54,911 nucleotides of DNA from an uncultured Eubacteriales bacterium (lineage in GTDB: Bacteria > Bacillota > Clostridia > TANB77 > CAG-508). The translations under genes and the position numbers were made by a program. How positions within the stretch are numbered: the stretch's first letter is position 1; every line of letters starts with the position of its first letter. The notes beneath the pieces are model-generated. The model ran no database searches. It had not been told where the DNA came from and saw nothing but the letters and a program-made list of their open reading frames with translations. Below, in pieces: positions 17,114-25,979 of the stretch. The stretch covers positions 1 through 54,911 of the forward strand of contig CAJKVH010000010.1 of NCBI GenBank assembly GCA_905203305.1, written 5' to 3'.

Positions 17114-18106
17114 ATGATATTATTTACAATAATAGGAGCAATAATTGGTGCAGGTTTCGCATCAGGTCAAGAAATATATTTGTTTTTTTATAGATTTGGG
17201 ATAAATGGAATATATGGAATAATAATTTGCAATATAATAATGACACTTATAATATATAAAACATTAAAAATAGTACACGAAAAAAATATAAACACATACA
17301 AAGAATTTTTAAACACAATTTTTAAAGAAAATATAGTTTTAGCAAATATAATGAATATAATAATAAACATATTTTTATGTGTGACATTTTTTATAATGTT
17401 ATCAGGATTTGGAGCATATATATCACAAAAATTAAACATCAATCCAATAATAGGAAGCAGCATTTTATCGGTAATTTGTTATATAGTATTTTTAAAAAAC
17501 ATAGAAAGCTTAACAAAAATAAATAGCATAATAATACCTATATTAATTTTTGTGATTGTAATAATAGGGTTGAAAAACAGTTTAAATATAAACTATAAAG
17601 AAATAAGTAATGAAAAAGGAATTTTTTGGAGTGTTCAAGCTATATTGTATGCAAGTTACAATTTAATACTTGCAGAGCCAGTTATAGTAAGTTTAAAAGA
17701 ATTCATAAAAAACAAAAAACAAATAAAAATAACATCAATAATTACTGGAATAATAATGATAATACTTAGTGTAATTGAGTTCTTAATGCTAGCAAATATA
17801 AAAAATTTTGAAGGTTTAGAAATGCCACTAGTAAATGTGATAGAAAATAAATATCAAAACTTTTCAAAAATATATGGAATTATAATTTTAATTGCAATAT
17901 TTACAACAGCAGTATCTGTTGGGATAGGATTTTTAAACAATATATGTAAAAACAAAAAAAGTTTTCCACAAATTGGGGCTATATTGTGTATAAGTGGAGT
18001 AATAATATCACCAATAGGATTTTCAAACTTAGTAGCAAATTTATTTCCATTATTTGGATTTTTAGGACTAATACAAATTATATATATATTTAAGTCAAAA
18101 TATTGA
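17114..18106 (+). CDS. YkvI-like integral membrane transporter
   Basis: This 330-residue protein has about ten hydrophobic helices. It opens with IIGAIIGAGFASGQEIYLFF, the conserved unwound-helix signature of the YkvI family in the APC superfamily (amino-acid/cation symporter fold). Substrate unknown. ATG 17114 is the only possible start: in-frame codons upstream lead directly to a stop at 17096. It has no ribosome binding site and abuts the U-tract of the preceding terminator. Translation may therefore be leaderless or need read-through. No promoter is obvious in the few bases available. The family N-terminus is only a few residues longer, so the protein is probably intact. Confidence 0.75.
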   Translation: MILFTIIGAIIGAGFASGQEIYLFFYRFGINGIYGIIICNIIMTLIIYKTLKIVHEKNINTYKEFLNTIFKENIVLANIMNIIINIFLCVTFFIMLSGFGAYISQKLNINPIIGSSILSVICYIVFLKNIESLTKINSIIIPILIFVIVIIGLKNSLNINYKEISNEKGIFWSVQAILYASYNLILAEPVIVSLKEFIKNKKQIKITSIITGIIMIILSVIEFLMLANIKNFEGLEMPLVNVIENKYQNFSKIYGIIILIAIFTTAVSVGIGFLNNICKNKKSFPQIGAILCISGVIISPIGFSNLVANLFPLFGFLGLIQIIYIFKSKY

Positions 18107-18131
18107 TATTTTTAAACGTATTTGATAAAAT
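18103..18131 (+). promoter_or_regulatory. Promoter of the DUF5711-like/cvpA pair
   Basis: TTGATA (18103-18108), 17 bases, TAAAAT (18126-18131), overlapping the end of the preceding gene. Confidence 0.75.
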
Positions 18132-18162
18132 GAAGGCGAAAAATAAACAAAGGAGCAACATA

Positions 18163-19332
18163 ATGGAAGATGAAGAAAAATATCAAAGAGAATTAAATAT
18201 AAGAAAAATAGTAATAACATCAATAATAGCAATATTTTTAATAGCTATAATAGTAATATTTTCATTATACATTGCAGAAGAAAGCTTTAGAAAATGGGTA
18301 GATGTAAATGTTTTAAGAAAAGACATAGCATCAGAAAATGTTGCCTCAATAGATTTAAATGTAGACAAAAACAATCAGATATTTTGCTATAACAAATATA
18401 TATGCATACTAAATGAAAAAAACTTAAAATTATATAACCAATCAGGAGAAAACATAACAGACATATCTGTAGATATAAATACAGCACTATTTTCATCAAA
18501 CGATAAATATTTAGCAATAGCAGAAAAAAATGGACAAGAATTCTGTGTAATAACAGACAAATCATATTCTTGGAGACAAAAAGTAGATGGAGAAATTTTG
18601 CAAATATATATAAATAAAAATGGATATGTAGCATTAGTTACAACAGACACAACATATAAATCAATAATAACAGTATATGATCAAACAGGAAAGCAACTAA
18701 TGAGAAACTTTTTGTCAACTACAAGAGTAATAGATGTTACAATATCAAATGACAACAAAAATGTAGCATTTGCAGAAATGGATACATCTGGAACACTAAT
18801 AAAATCAAGTGTAAAAATAATATCAATAGAAAAAGCACAAACAAAATCAGACGAATCAATAATATATTCAAAAGAAGCATCAACATCAAAAATGATATTA
18901 AAAGTACAATATCAGGACAAAAACGATTTAGTATGTGTTTATGACGACGGAATAAGTATTGTAAAAGATGGAAAAGAAACAGAAGTACTATCAAAAGAAG
19001 ATGGAATAACATTCATGTCTGGAAACTTAAATAACAATATTGCATATATAAAAGAAGAGCAAGTAGGAGCATTTGAATCAACATCAAAACTTTCAATAGT
19101 AAATCCATTAAATGGGCAAACATCAACATATAATTTCGATGAAATTGCAAAAGAAATGTATACAAATGGAAACATAATTGGAGTAAATATAGGAACAGAA
19201 ATGTACTTTATAGGAACAAATGGAATGTTAATAAAGAAATATACTTCAAACCAAGAAATAACAAATGTAATGATAACAAAAGGTCTTGCAATAATTATAT
19301 ATAAAGACAGAATAGAAATAGTAAATTTATAG
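18163..19332 (+). CDS. Membrane-anchored beta-propeller-like protein (DUF5711-like)
   Basis: The 389-residue protein has a short cytoplasmic tail, one transmembrane helix (about residues 14-36) and a large extracytoplasmic part. That part is made of short repeated strand units (for example NQIFCYNKYICILNEKNLKLY and DKYLAIAEKNGQEFCVI) that look like a beta-propeller. This layout resembles the clostridial DUF5711 family; the name is given with moderate confidence. ATG 18163 is the start, as AGGAG lies seven bases upstream, while an ATA codon and an ATG without a site lie earlier in frame. It is followed 11 bases later by cvpA and shares its promoter. A role in envelope assembly or protein scaffolding is a guess from topology. 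Confidence 0.65.
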   Translation: MEDEEKYQRELNIRKIVITSIIAIFLIAIIVIFSLYIAEESFRKWVDVNVLRKDIASENVASIDLNVDKNNQIFCYNKYICILNEKNLKLYNQSGENITDISVDINTALFSSNDKYLAIAEKNGQEFCVITDKSYSWRQKVDGEILQIYINKNGYVALVTTDTTYKSIITVYDQTGKQLMRNFLSTTRVIDVTISNDNKNVAFAEMDTSGTLIKSSVKIISIEKAQTKSDESIIYSKEASTSKMILKVQYQDKNDLVCVYDDGISIVKDGKETEVLSKEDGITFMSGNLNNNIAYIKEEQVGAFESTSKLSIVNPLNGQTSTYNFDEIAKEMYTNGNIIGVNIGTEMYFIGTNGMLIKKYTSNQEITNVMITKGLAIIIYKDRIEIVNL

Positions 19333-19343
19333 AAGGTGATAAA

Positions 19344-20003
19344 ATGGGACTAATAGTAGATATAGTCATAATTGCAATCTTAGCATTAAGCATAATAATG
19401 GGATATAAAAAGGGATTAATAAATGTAATTTTTAATATATTTGCATTTTTGCTAGCAATAATAATAACACTTGTTTTATATAAACCAGTATCAAACATAA
19501 TAATAAAAAATACAGATATACAAGAAAAAATAGAAACAGCAATAATAGAAAACACAAAAGGCGAAGAAAATAAAAAAGAAGAAAAAACAGAAAATAGAAT
19601 ACAAAAATATATAGAAAATACAATGCAAAATGCAGAAGAAGATGCAAAATCAAAAGCGATAGAAGTTGTAGCCAAAGATGTATCTACAAAATGTATAGAA
19701 ATAATAACAGCCTTAATATTATTTGTAATAACAAGAATAATATTAATAGTATTAAAATTCTTAACAGAAACATTAGCAAACCTACCAGTAGTAAAACAAT
19801 GTAACGAAATAGGAGGATTGCTATATGGTGTAATAAAAGGAATATTAATAATCTATGTAATATTAACAATAATGTTCTTTGTAATATCTCTAAAACCAGA
19901 AGGAATGACAGAAAATCTAATAGAAACATCATATATAACAAAATTCTTATACAATAATAATATTATAGTAAACTATTGCCTTTTAGGTAAAAATTTGTTA
20001 TAA
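19344..20003 (+). CDS. CvpA-family membrane protein
   Basis: CvpA-family proteins have four helices and are linked to colicin V production in E. coli and to envelope homeostasis elsewhere. The 219-residue protein starts GLIVDIVIIAILALSIIMGYKKGLINVIFN, the family signature. It contains a charged loop of about 60 residues after helix two and ends with helices around residues 110-135 and 155-180. An AGAAGGTGAT site seven bases upstream supports ATG 19344. It follows the propeller-like gene in the same unit. The LCP promoter overlaps its last codons. Confidence 0.82.
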   Translation: MGLIVDIVIIAILALSIIMGYKKGLINVIFNIFAFLLAIIITLVLYKPVSNIIIKNTDIQEKIETAIIENTKGEENKKEEKTENRIQKYIENTMQNAEEDAKSKAIEVVAKDVSTKCIEIITALILFVITRIILIVLKFLTETLANLPVVKQCNEIGGLLYGVIKGILIIYVILTIMFFVISLKPEGMTENLIETSYITKFLYNNNIIVNYCLLGKNLL

Positions 20004-20004
20004 T
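19976..20004 (+). promoter_or_regulatory. Promoter of the LCP gene
   Basis: TTGCCT (19976-19981), 17 bases, TATAAT (19999-20004), overlapping the stop codon of cvpA. Confidence 0.75.
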
Positions 20005-20054
20005 TCGGAATATAGTTTTTAATTTAAAAGGAAAAGAGTGGAAAATAAAATCAA

Positions 20055-21425
20055 ATGAATAAAAATGAAAATATAAAAGAAGAAAAAAAAGGAAAAAATA
20101 AGAAACAAAAAAAGAAAAATAAAGTTTTAAGAGTAATATTAATAATACTATTAATAATAGCACTATTTATTGCAGGATTCGTAGGATATAGTGCATACAA
20201 AAATGGATGGGGACTAAAAGGAATGATTCAAACAGCAATAGGACAAGACGAAAAGAAATTAGCAGATCTAGATCCATTAACAGTATTAATAATGGGAGTA
20301 AGTGAAGATATATCGTCAAAACTAACAGATACAATAATGGTTGCATCATACAATCCAAAAACACAAAAAGCAACATTAATATCAATCCCAAGAGATACAT
20401 TTGTAGGAAAAAATAAAAATACAGCAACATCATATGATAAAATAAATGCTTTATATCAATCAAGTCCAGAAAAAACATTAGCAGCAGTAAATAAAATAAC
20501 AGGATTAGACATAAAATACTATGTAGTAATAAGTAACAATGCCCTAGTACAATTAGTAGACGAAATAGGTGGAGTAGACTTTGATGTACCAATAAACATG
20601 GACTATGATGATAGTTCACAAGACTTGTATATACATCTAAAAAAAGGACAACAAAAACTAACAGGAGAACAAGCAGAAGGACTAGTAAGATTTAGAAAAA
20701 ATAACAACGGAACATCATATCCATCAGAATATGGAGACAACGACTTAGGAAGAATGAGAACACAAAGAGAATTCATAACAGAAGTTGCAAAACAAACATT
20801 ACAATTAAAAAATATAACAAAAATAGGAAGCTTTATAGACATAGTAAAGGAAAATGTAACAACAAACATAAAAAATTGGTCAACAATAAAAGACTATGTA
20901 GCTTATGCAGTAGACTTTAATACAGAAAATATACAAACAGCAAGTATACCAGGAGAAGCTGGATATTATAATAAACTATCATTTTTCATACACAATCAAA
21001 AAGAAACAGATAAACTTGTAACAGAATTATTTACTGAACAAAATGGAACAGAAGAAAATGAAGAAACAAATGCACTAAAAAATGAAACAAATACATCTTC
21101 ATCAAACACATCAAGTACAAACAAAACATCAGAAAGTACAGAAACAAAAGATACATCAAAAATAAAAATAGAATTATTAAATGGTAGTGGAAACAAAGCA
21201 TTATTAACACAAGCTACAAAAGAACTAAAAGCACAAGGATATAATGTATATAAAACAGGAACAACAACTACAACATCGAAAACAACAATAGTAAATAAAA
21301 CAGCAATATCAAATGATAAGATAGAAGCCATAAAAGATGTTTTAGGAGTAGGAAATATATCAAGTAGTGTATCAAGTTCAAGCACAGTAGATGTAAAAAT
21401 AATAATCGGAAAAGATTATAAATAA
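20055..21425 (+). CDS. LytR-CpsA-Psr family glycopolymer ligase
   Basis: LCP enzymes transfer teichoic acids or capsular polymers from lipid carriers to peptidoglycan, on the outer face of the membrane. The 456-residue protein has a Lys-rich cytoplasmic tail and one transmembrane helix (about residues 25-47). The LCP domain follows: VLIMGVSE, DTIMVASYNP, ISIPRDTFV with the lipid-phosphate-binding Arg, DEIGGVDFDVP, and the RMRTQREFI motif. After a Ser/Thr/Asn-rich linker (about residues 335-375) comes a C-terminal LytR_C domain (KIELLNGSGNKALLTQATKELKAQGY). The ribosome binding site is weak and distant (GAGTGG about 12 bases upstream). The gene has its own promoter and faces dacF. Confidence 0.93.
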   Translation: MNKNENIKEEKKGKNKKQKKKNKVLRVILIILLIIALFIAGFVGYSAYKNGWGLKGMIQTAIGQDEKKLADLDPLTVLIMGVSEDISSKLTDTIMVASYNPKTQKATLISIPRDTFVGKNKNTATSYDKINALYQSSPEKTLAAVNKITGLDIKYYVVISNNALVQLVDEIGGVDFDVPINMDYDDSSQDLYIHLKKGQQKLTGEQAEGLVRFRKNNNGTSYPSEYGDNDLGRMRTQREFITEVAKQTLQLKNITKIGSFIDIVKENVTTNIKNWSTIKDYVAYAVDFNTENIQTASIPGEAGYYNKLSFFIHNQKETDKLVTELFTEQNGTEENEETNALKNETNTSSSNTSSTNKTSESTETKDTSKIKIELLNGSGNKALLTQATKELKAQGYNVYKTGTTTTTSKTTIVNKTAISNDKIEAIKDVLGVGNISSSVSSSSTVDVKIIIGKDYK

Positions 21426-21450
21426 AAAGGAGGGATTTTCATATCCCTCC
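21423..21450 (-). terminator. Terminator shared by LCP and dacF ends
   Basis: The stem GGAGGGAT (21429-21436)/ATCCCTCC (21443-21450) has a six-base loop. On the minus strand it runs into TTTTTATT, so it mainly ends dacF; on the plus strand there is only AAAAATTT. Confidence 0.8.
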
Positions 21451-21456
21451 AAAAAT

Positions 21457-22707
21457 TTAAAAATATTTAATTTTTTTTATTTTTTTTCTACGATTCGAAA
21501 ATAAAATTAAACTCATAATCAAAAAAACAATTCCAAGAGAAATTATTAAAATTAATAATAAATAATCATTTTGAGCAACATCATTTTGGGCAACCAAATC
21601 AGAAGAATAAGTATTTCCTAAAACATTATAAGTAACAGTTCCCAAAACAGTACCTTTAGCAATTGGTGCAGAAATATTATCATTTAAAGAAATCGTAGGA
21701 TTTACAATATTCTCATTATTTTTAGTCAATCCAGAGATAGAATCTTTTAAAGTCAAATTTAAGCTTTTAGTATCATCTGTAGCATTTTGAATCTCAATAT
21801 TTTGAATTACATCATCTTTATTTGCAAAAGTCTTAATAGAATAATTTGAATATCCATATTTAAATAAATTAACAGAATCTTCATATCTAGAACTTTCGCC
21901 TGTACTTAATTGATTAGCACCTAAGATCACACAAATTAAACCAAGATTATTTTTAGAACAGGCAGAAACTAAACAATTTTTAGCTTGTTTTGTATAACCT
22001 GTTTTAATACCAACACATTCCTCTAAATAATATTTAGAAGAAGGATTAATCAAATCATTAGTATTTATGAATTTTCGTTCATCAGATTTATTAGTAGCAG
22101 CAATAGTGCAATTTTTCTCAGAAACAATACTTCTAAAAGTAGAATTTTGCATGCAATATCTTGCAATTAAAGCAAGATCAAAACTTGTTGTATAATGATT
22201 TTCATCATGTATTCCGCTAGGGTTAGTAAAATGCGTATTTTTACAACCAATTTCTTTTGCCTTTTTATTCATTAAATCTGCAAAATCAGAAATAGAACCA
22301 GAAACATGTTCTGCTAAAACAAAACCAGCATCATTAGCAGAATGAACCAAAAAAACATCAAGTAAATCTTTAACACTTATTTCTTCACCTTGAGTAAGAC
22401 CTGCAGAAGAATAACCAGAAGGAATAGAAGATATATCTTTACTAGAAACTGTTACAACATCATCAAGATTACTATTTTCTATTGCAAGAATAGCAGTTAA
22501 AATCTTTGTAGTACTTGCTGGGTACATTTTTTCTTCAGAGTTTTTAGAATACAAAACAGAGCCAGTTTTAAAATCCATCAAAATTGCAGAATCAGAATAT
22601 ATATTTAAATTATCATCATTACTATTTGTTCCATAAACCAAATGGAAATTTAAAATAAAAATATTTAATAATAAAATTACTAAAAAAACTAAAAATTTTC
22701 TTTTCAT
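21457..22707 (-). CDS. D-alanyl-D-alanine carboxypeptidase (DacF type), copy 1
   Basis: This penicillin-binding DD-carboxypeptidase trims pentapeptide side chains in peptidoglycan. The 416-residue protein has a signal peptide (residues 1-25) and the serine-active motifs STTK, SAND and KTG (in GIKTGYTKQ). A PBP5-like C-terminal domain follows, then a final transmembrane helix (LLLILIISLGIVFLIMSLIL) with a basic tail that anchors it. ATG 22707 is preferred over the upstream ATG at 22749, because GGTGA lies five bases before it and the signal peptide then starts properly. It is transcribed divergently from comEA. A second paralog lies at 24435-25683. DacF-class enzymes often act in sporulation, but no sporulation promoter could be assigned. 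Confidence 0.92.
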   Translation of the reverse strand: MKRKFLVFLVILLLNIFILNFHLVYGTNSNDDNLNIYSDSAILMDFKTGSVLYSKNSEEKMYPASTTKILTAILAIENSNLDDVVTVSSKDISSIPSGYSSAGLTQGEEISVKDLLDVFLVHSANDAGFVLAEHVSGSISDFADLMNKKAKEIGCKNTHFTNPSGIHDENHYTTSFDLALIARYCMQNSTFRSIVSEKNCTIAATNKSDERKFINTNDLINPSSKYYLEECVGIKTGYTKQAKNCLVSACSKNNLGLICVILGANQLSTGESSRYEDSVNLFKYGYSNYSIKTFANKDDVIQNIEIQNATDDTKSLNLTLKDSISGLTKNNENIVNPTISLNDNISAPIAKGTVLGTVTYNVLGNTYSSDLVAQNDVAQNDYLLLILIISLGIVFLIMSLILFSNRRKKIKKIKYF

Positions 22708-22797
22708 ATGTTCACCACTTTTTAATAAATTAACATTAAAACTATACAATATATGACGAAAATTTGCAATAAAAATATAAAAAAAGGAGTAAAAATA

Positions 22798-23430
22798 TTG
22801 GAAAATTTAACAAAAAATCAAAGAATAATTATATTTATAATAATAATTATCATATCAATAGGAATGTTATATTTTATATATAGCAAAAATCAAATAAAAG
22901 AAACCACAAGTATAGAAGATGAAATATTAATTTCAAATTCTACAGAAAAAGAAGAAAATGAAAAAAAAGAACAAGTTATAATCCATATAACAGGAAGTGT
23001 AAAAAATCCAGGAATAGTAAAACTAAAAGAAGGTAGTAGAATAGAAGATGCAATAGAAGCAGCAGGAGGATTAACAGAAAATGCAGATATAACAAATGTA
23101 AATCTTGCATATGTACTAGACGATGGAATAAAAATAAAAATACCATCAGTTACAGACGAAGACATAGAAGACGAAGTAATATCAGAAAATATAGGAGAAA
23201 ACATAGTTGAAGAAAATAATGAAACAAGCAAAGGAAATATAGTAAATATAAACAAAGCAACAGAAAGCGAATTACAAGAACTACCAGGAATAGGATCATC
23301 ACTTGCAAGCAAAATTATAGAATATAGAAATCAAAATGGAAAATTTAATAATATAGAAGATATAAAAAATGTAAACGGAATAGGAGAAAGTAAATATTCA
23401 AGCATAAAAGACTTAATAAAAGTAAAGTAG
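22798..23430 (+). CDS. comEA: ComEA-like SLBB and helix-hairpin-helix DNA-binding protein
   Basis: ComEA captures incoming DNA on the outer membrane face during natural transformation. The 210-residue protein has a transmembrane helix at about residues 10-28 and a charged linker. An SLBB domain follows (IIHITGSVKNPGIVKL to IKIKIPS). A C-terminal pair of helix-hairpin-helix motifs closes it (VNINKATESELQELPGIGSSLASKIIEYR and NVNGIGESKYSSIKDLI). This is the standard ComEA order. TTG 22798 is the start, with AAAGGAG eight bases upstream; the in-frame ATG at 22753 has no site. No comEB or comEC gene follows. With dprA at 42103 it suggests at least a partial competence pathway. Confidence 0.9.
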   Translation: MENLTKNQRIIIFIIIIIISIGMLYFIYSKNQIKETTSIEDEILISNSTEKEENEKKEQVIIHITGSVKNPGIVKLKEGSRIEDAIEAAGGLTENADITNVNLAYVLDDGIKIKIPSVTDEDIEDEVISENIGENIVEENNETSKGNIVNINKATESELQELPGIGSSLASKIIEYRNQNGKFNNIEDIKNVNGIGESKYSSIKDLIKVK

Positions 23431-23484
23431 CTTGTTAAATAAAAAAACTTGGTATATAATAGCAAAAGTTAAAGGAGGAAAAAG

Positions 23485-24091
23485 ATGCCAAGTATATTAT
23501 TTCACGAATTAGTAGGATACAAAATAGCAAAAGAAGAAAAAAAATATGATACAAACGAATTCTTTTTAGGACTTATCGTTCCAGATAGTGTTAATGCATA
23601 TGGATTTGCAAGCAAAGAGGATAGATGGAGAACACATGTAAGAGATAAAAATTTAGAAATATGGCAAAAAAATATAATTAAATATTATAAAGAAAACAAA
23701 GAAAAGTATGAAAACACCTATTTAACAGGATACCTAGTACATGTATTAACAGATATAATATGTGACAAGATATATCAAAATGAAATATATCCAAAGCTAA
23801 TAGAACAAGGATATGACTACAACACAGCGTATTCATATTATGAACAATCAATTATAAAGTTTGAAAAAAGCAATATAAATAAAAGATGGTGGAAAGAAGC
23901 AAAAGAAAAATTTCAAAATGGAAAAATAGAGCCAATAAATCAAATGGAAGAAAAAATGATCCAAGATGAGGTAAAATATACTATAAAAAAATATGAAAAA
24001 TATGAATATGAAAAAGAAGAATTTATAACAGAAGAATTTGCAGATAAAGTAAAAACTGAAGTTTTAAGAATTGTTAAAAACATACGGATAA
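23485..24091 (+). pseudogene. Zinc-dependent phospholipase C-like protein, stop codon displaced
   Basis: The first 200 residues look like a PF00882-type zinc-dependent hydrolase, an all-helical fold with His/Asp metal ligands. They include the N-terminal FHELVGYKIA, the GLIVPDSVN loop, THVRDK and the YLVHVLTDIICDKIY helix with a His-x3-Asp pair. As written the frame has no stop until 24387 and runs through a terminator and two opposite-strand tRNA genes, which cannot be real coding. Removing C24085 gives GGA TAA TAA, so the natural protein ends after RIVKNIG, about 201 residues, 33 bases before the terminator. This is the same C-before-GGA change seen in other genes here. AAAGGAGG precedes ATG 23485. 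Substrate unknown. Confidence 0.7.
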
Positions 24092-24123
24092 TAAAGTTTA
24101 GAAAATTTATAAAAAATACAAAC

Positions 24124-24153
24124 AAAAAAAGCATTGAAAATTCAATGCTTTTT
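24124..24153 (+). terminator. Bidirectional terminator
   Basis: The stem AAAAAGCATTGAA/TTCAATGCTTTTT ends the hydrolase gene on the plus strand and the tRNA-Gly/tRNA-Cys transcript on the minus strand. T runs are present in both directions. Confidence 0.88.
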
Positions 24154-24158
24154 ACTTT

Positions 24159-24232
24159 TGGAGGCGACTATCGGAGTCGAACCGATCATCAGAGTTTTGC
24201 AGACTCGTGCCTTACCGCTTGGCTAAGTCGCC
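24159..24232 (-). tRNA. tRNA-Cys (anticodon GCA)
   Basis: The minus strand gives acceptor GGCGACT/AGTCGCC and anticodon loop CTGCAAA (GCA). The T loop is GGTTCGACTCC and the 3' end TCCA is encoded. It lies 48 bases downstream of tRNA-Gly in the same transcript. Confidence 0.95.
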
Positions 24233-24280
24233 ATACTAAATTATATGTATTAAATAAACCAAATATTACCAAATTTTATT

Positions 24281-24354
24281 TGGAGCAGGTAACGAGAATC
24301 GGACTCGTGACTAAACCTTGGCAAGGTCTCGTTTTACCACTAAACTATACCTGC
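24281..24354 (-). tRNA. tRNA-Gly (anticodon GCC)
   Basis: The minus strand gives acceptor GCAGGTA pairing with TACCTGC, anticodon loop TTGCCAA (GCC) and encoded TCCA end. It is the first gene of a two-tRNA transcript with tRNA-Cys. Confidence 0.95.
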
Positions 24355-24383
24355 AAGATATCGTGTTTAAAAAATACCTTAAT

Positions 24384-24412
24384 ATAATAGCAAAAAAAAA
24401 TACAAAAGTCAA
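24384..24412 (-). promoter_or_regulatory. Promoter of the tRNA-Gly/tRNA-Cys operon
   Basis: On the minus strand TTGACT (24412-24407), 17 bases, TATTAT (24389-24384), 30 bases before tRNA-Gly. Confidence 0.85.
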
Positions 24413-24434
24413 GGAAAATATAAAAAATTCACAA

Positions 24435-25683
24435 CTAAACAGTGCTAAAAAAATCAAAATAATTTTCAAAAAAATTATTCAAATAAAAAATAACACTTTT
24501 TCTCTCAATAAAATTACTATTTACAATATTAACAGAGAAATATTTAGTATCATCAATATAAAAATTCAAAACTCCAATAACAGAATTTTTTTCCAAAGGA
24601 GCAGTAAAATTATAAGAAAAATCAATATCAGTATAAATATCCTTAATACTACCATTTTTAACTGCAATTTTAGTAAAAGGAATTTGAGAACTATCCAAAT
24701 TTAAATTAAGTTTAGTAAAGTTACCTTTGTTTATATTAATAGCCCCAGTTTGAGATTTAAACCAATTAGCGAAATCATTCTCAATAATATCATTTATATT
24801 AACAAGAGAGTAATTATTAAAAACATAATTAATAAGTTTTACACTATCCATAGATCTATCTTTTTTAGTATCACAGCCTAAAACAACACAAATAATATCT
24901 AAGTCATTTCGCTTGCAAGAGGTAACTAAACATCTATTAGCACCATTAGTAAAACCAGTTTTAACACCATAAACACCATCTAAACCTCCCAAAAGTTCAT
25001 TAGTATTGTGAAGATTTTTTTGCCTTCCATTTATATTTACAGAATAATTAGAAGTTTTTACAATTTTAGAAAAAATTTCATTTTGTAAAGCATAATCAGA
25101 AATTTTAGCAAGCTCAAAAGCTGTAGTAAAATGTTCATCTTCATCTAAACCATGAGGAGTTACAAAATGACTAGAATTTAAACCAAGAGAAACGGCTTTT
25201 TTGTTCATTAAAGAAACAAAGTTATCCATGCTTCCAGAAGTAGCTTCAGAAAGAGCAACAGCGGCATCGTTTCCAGAAACCATAAGTAAACCATAAAGAA
25301 GGTCATTAATAGAAACTTTATCATCAGTAGAAAGACCAAGTCTTGAACCGACCAGTGTGAGAGGCCTTAGAAGAAATAGTAACAATTTTATTAAAATCAC
25401 CTGAATTTTCAATAACAACAATTGCAGTTAAAATTTTAGTAGTTGATGCCATTTTACATTTTTCATTTTCATTTTTACCATATAAAACAGTTTTAGAAGC
25501 TCTATCAAAAACAACCGCATGTCTTGCATTTATATTTGGAATATCTGTAGGAGTAGTAGATACAACTACATCTTGATCAAAAGAAAAATTATCTTCTTCA
25601 AAATTATCAGCAAAAGAAAAGGTATTTGCAATAAAACAAAAAGCCAAAACAACAATAACAAGAAACCTAAATTTTAAATTCAT
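24435..25683 (-). pseudogene. D-alanyl-D-alanine carboxypeptidase (DacF type), copy 2, frameshifted
   Basis: Two overlapping minus-strand frames make one DacF-type protein. The first (from ATG 25683) holds the signal peptide and the STTK active-site serine. The second holds SGND, the KTG motif in GVKTGFTNGANRCLV, the PBP5-like C-terminal domain and the hydrophilic end. The join falls in the conserved ASHTGGSRLGLS stretch. Deleting one base (G25350 on the plus strand, a C on the coding strand, directly before GGT) restores a 415-residue protein, almost the same length as the paralog at 21457-22707. Unlike the paralog it lacks a clear C-terminal transmembrane helix. Everything else is conserved, so the break is recent or an error. 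AGGATTTT just upstream gives the ribosome binding site. Confidence 0.85.
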
Positions 25684-25802
25684 TAAAATCCTCCGAAAAT
25701 ATAATATATAAATAATATATAAAGTAAAATAAAAAAATATAACAAAAATTTAAATAACATTGGAAAAAACCAGTGAAAACTTAAATTTCTTTACATAAAA
25801 CA

Positions 25803-25831
25803 TTGATTTTGTAATGAAAATGTAATATAAT
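25803..25831 (+). promoter_or_regulatory. Promoter of the adhesin gene, with TGTAAT repeats
   Basis: TTGATT (25803-25808), 17 bases, TATAAT (25826-25831). Two TGTAAT units at 25810 and 25821, exactly 11 bases apart, lie inside it. The transcript would carry a leader of about 140 bases. Confidence 0.7.
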
Positions 25832-25837
25832 TATAAA

Positions 25838-25979
25838 GGAACTGTAAAAAACCGAAAAATTGACGGTCCGTAAGCTATATTAGAGCCAAAAAAATAAATT
25901 TATATTAGTATATTGAAAAACTAAAATAAAGATAGTAAAATAGGTAATATAGCAAAATTTGTAGTAAGGAAGGTATTTT
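25838..25979 (+). promoter_or_regulatory. Long leader of the adhesin gene, possibly structured
   Basis: About 140 untranslated bases precede ATG 25980. Near the 5' end ACCG and CGGT can pair around a nine-base loop (about 25850-25875), followed by CCGTAAGCTATATTAGAGCC. The remainder is AT-rich. It does not match a riboswitch consensus that I can confirm. A faint likeness to the start of c-di-GMP-I aptamers was seen, but the second half of that aptamer is missing. Confidence 0.3.

Noticed and set aside
24100..24387. C-terminal 100 residues of the apparent 300-residue protein
   Set aside because: It translates a terminator and two opposite-strand tRNA genes; a one-base correction gives a stop at 24089.
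25838..25979. Confirmed c-di-GMP riboswitch
   Set aside because: Only the first part looks vaguely similar and the second half of the known aptamer is absent.
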